Positions 23,970 to 25,768 of a stretch of 25,768 bases of DNA are shown here, piece by piece; the first letter of the stretch is position 1, and every line of letters starts with the position of its first letter. Source of the DNA: a virus; the IMG/VR virus record IMGVR_UViG_3300042890_001614, positions 1 to 25,768 of that record. One strand, 5' to 3'. The notes below the pieces were generated by a model. That model was not told the DNA's origin. It saw nothing but the letters and a program-made list of their open reading frames with translations, and did not search any database. The position numbers and the translations under genes were made by a program.

Positions 23970-25526
23970 ATGATTAAACTAGGAATTAACCTTTGGGGTA
24001 AAGCGAAAGAACCAGATGGTCTCTCGCTTGACCTCCAATTTGCAGCCGACAAGACGCTCACAGCGCGCAAAGGTCCGACACCTGTTTTCTCAAGAGGAAG
24101 TTCAGGTACGTTTGTTAATGCTAACGGATTGATTGTTGGGAAAACAACTGTCTTGACTTTATCAAACCTCACGCCGAGTAGTCAAGCCATTGGTAGTCAA
24201 GTCAGCGTAATTGTCTTTTCTGGGTATGTTGCTGGGTGGGTAGTTGGTCAACCTATCTCTTTAATTGTGGACACTGATGGGCAGGATGATCCAGATGCTA
24301 CCGAATTGTGGTTACTTGGAAACATTGTTAGTATCGTGGCGGGTATCTTGACTTTTGAGGTCACATCAAGAACGGCTCAGGCAGGAAGCGCATTAAGCTG
24401 GACTCTAGGCTATCGCGGCCCACGCTTCGACCACGATCCAGTTACGCTTGCTTGCAAAGGATTGCTGATTGAAGAGTCAAGGACGAATTTTGTCCTTAAC
24501 TCTGATTTATATTCCAGTGCCACCCCTACAAATATCACCGCAACAACAATTACTGGAACTTCGGTGACTGGTTTAAGCCAGATTAGGGAGTTGTCACTTA
24601 CTTCGTCTGGTCTTTTTACTGGTGTTCAAGCTAATCTCACAGGGACAGGAACAGGAATCAAGACGCTATCTGTTTTTATAAAAAAACCACCAGCTAACGC
24701 CGCGCCATATTTTACTATCGGCTTTGCTTCATCTGCGGTTCAGTATGCTGGAATACAGGTTACAATGACTGGATCAACTCCTGTTGTCAGCGTTACCAGC
24801 ACGGCAATTGGCGGGTTTTCTGTTGTTTCCAGTTCAATTGAAACTTTTCCGAATGGCTGGTATCGTATTTCAGTTGTTGTCAATGGAGTTCCAGCTAGTT
24901 GCTTCGCCACGTTGTATCCATCAAATGCCGCTTGGGATGGAATTAGCGATATTAGGCAAACACTTGTAGCATCTGGCACGAATTTGATTTATATCTGTGG
25001 AGCACAAGTAGAATCTGGAGCCTTCCCCACCTCCTACATCCCGACGACTACAGCTTCCGCTGCGCGTTCCGCGGATCTCTGCACGATTACCAGCAGTGCG
25101 TTTAACAGTTTTTACAATCAGAGTGAGGGTACGTTTTTATCAAAAACTCAATTATTCTCGATTGGTAATGATTACAACGCTAGCTACTGGAATGTATTTA
25201 ACGGGGCAATTTCAATTTATATGCGTATAAGCGTGTTTGGTCAGACACCTACAGTTGAAAATAGCTTTTTACAAAACGATGCTTCTACTCTAAATTCAAC
25301 TGTTTCTTCACAATCATCGCGAATATCGAGAGCTGCTGGGGCGTACCAACTGAATAACGCAAGATTAGTGAAAAATGGAACGCTTGGAATTCTGGATAAT
25401 GCATTTACTCCGTATTCTAATCTTATTTCGCTCACTATCATGTCACAGGCATCAGGCACGATGGAATCATTGCGCTACTACCGCAAACGCCTTCCAGACG
25501 CCAAACTCCAAACCCTCACCGTATGA
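23970..25526 (+). CDS. spike/fibre protein with carbohydrate-binding-like domain
   Basis: This 518-residue protein has features of phage head-spike or tail-spike proteins. The N-terminal part has LDLQFAADKTLTARKGPTPV and FSRGSSGTFVNANGLI (residues 20-55), and RFDHDPVTLACKGLLIEES near 152-170. A sugar-binding, jelly-roll-type domain then follows (TNFVLNSD, ETFPNGWYRISVVVNG near 290) and ends in ICGAQVESGAFPTSYIPTTT near 343-362. The last part ends with LRYYRKRLPDAKLQTLT, a closing motif common in LamG-like phage domains. Base composition swings sharply: 38 of 60 bases are G or C at 25021-25080, while flanking parts are AT-rich. The gene uses TGA, unlike its neighbours, and overlaps the next ATG (ATGA). 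Transfer from an unrelated phage is likely. Confidence 0.75.
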   Translation: MIKLGINLWGKAKEPDGLSLDLQFAADKTLTARKGPTPVFSRGSSGTFVNANGLIVGKTTVLTLSNLTPSSQAIGSQVSVIVFSGYVAGWVVGQPISLIVDTDGQDDPDATELWLLGNIVSIVAGILTFEVTSRTAQAGSALSWTLGYRGPRFDHDPVTLACKGLLIEESRTNFVLNSDLYSSATPTNITATTITGTSVTGLSQIRELSLTSSGLFTGVQANLTGTGTGIKTLSVFIKKPPANAAPYFTIGFASSAVQYAGIQVTMTGSTPVVSVTSTAIGGFSVVSSSIETFPNGWYRISVVVNGVPASCFATLYPSNAAWDGISDIRQTLVASGTNLIYICGAQVESGAFPTSYIPTTTASAARSADLCTITSSAFNSFYNQSEGTFLSKTQLFSIGNDYNASYWNVFNGAISIYMRISVFGQTPTVENSFLQNDASTLNSTVSSQSSRISRAAGAYQLNNARLVKNGTLGILDNAFTPYSNLISLTIMSQASGTMESLRYYRKRLPDAKLQTLTV

Positions 25527-25768
25527 TCGATTACCTCCTAAAATTCCCATCAAAAGACGTAGCGATCCAATTCGGAGCGTCCACTGGTCTGGCATCTCAA
25601 GATGAGAATGGTGAATGGCAAGACTCAACGGCAACCCACAACCACTGCCTGCTTGAGATCGGAGAATACAACGGATCGGATTACTGGATCCTGTATCGTG
25701 ATTACTCCAACATTGACGTTCCAGCCGGAGCGGATCAATTTATTTACTGGTGTTCTAACTCTGGTCAA
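25523..25768 (+). CDS. hypothetical phage tail-type protein (5' part only)
   Basis: An open frame starts with the ATG that overlaps the spike gene stop (ATGA) and runs 82 codons to the window end without a stop. The product begins MIDYLLKFPSKDVAIQFGAS and continues through a HNHCLLEIGEYNGSDYWILY stretch to DQFIYWCSNSGQ. The MIDYxLxFPS start resembles small hypothetical proteins next to tail genes in proteobacterial prophages, but no function is known. Its GC-rich codons match the end of the spike gene rather than the rest of the window, so the two were probably acquired together. The 3' end is not in the window. Confidence 0.65.
   Translation, partial: MIDYLLKFPSKDVAIQFGASTGLASQDENGEWQDSTATHNHCLLEIGEYNGSDYWILYRDYSNIDVPAGADQFIYWCSNSGQ

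Overview
The window is part of the late structural region of a T4-like contractile-tailed phage. Every gene is on the + strand, genes are tightly packed, all visible starts are ATG and almost all stops are TAA. Three proteins match T4 baseplate-wedge families (gp25, gp6, gp8), and a giant protein resembles the DUF4815-type structural protein common in T4-like phages of marine bacteria and cyanobacteria. The host cannot be fixed from the sequence. The near absence of Shine-Dalgarno motifs and the low GC fit a cyanobacterial, Bacteroidota or other aquatic host.

Layout. 1-4247: 3' end of gene 25, gene 6, and a 709-residue tail protein in the gene 7 position. 4265-8408: a 1300-residue fibre with long coiled-coil repeats, including a perfect 552-bp tandem duplication, plus a 78-residue partner gene. 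This pair sits inside what is a contiguous baseplate gene run in T4. 8414-15410: the gp8 homologue, the 1704-residue DUF4815-like protein and a 73-residue coiled-coil protein. 15419-20719: a 437-residue fibre with 51-nt repeats, a 127-residue beta-sandwich protein, and a 1192-residue fibre or spike with an Mtd-like N-terminus, fibre repeats and a beta-helix-like C-terminus. 20822-23573: a 153-residue protein and a 762-residue subtilisin-like protease with an apparent inhibitory prodomain. 23712-25768: an 84-residue spike-base-like protein, a 518-residue carbohydrate-binding spike-like protein, and the start of a further gene cut by the window end.

Working together, the first half builds the baseplate wedge and the second half supplies host-contact parts: fibres, a beta-helix spike, sugar-binding domains and a protease. 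The order suggests late expression from T4-type late promoters. Exact TATAAATA boxes lie just upstream of four genes, and one-mismatch versions lie upstream of two more.

The most notable points are the virion-module subtilase, whose C-terminal coding appears to continue in another frame; the late boxes placed so close to ATG that leaderless or nearly leaderless mRNAs are implied; the perfect 552-bp duplication; and sub-gene GC mosaicism in the spike genes. No RNA gene, CRISPR array, insertion sequence or confident terminator was seen. No gene-free stretch exceeds 138 bases.
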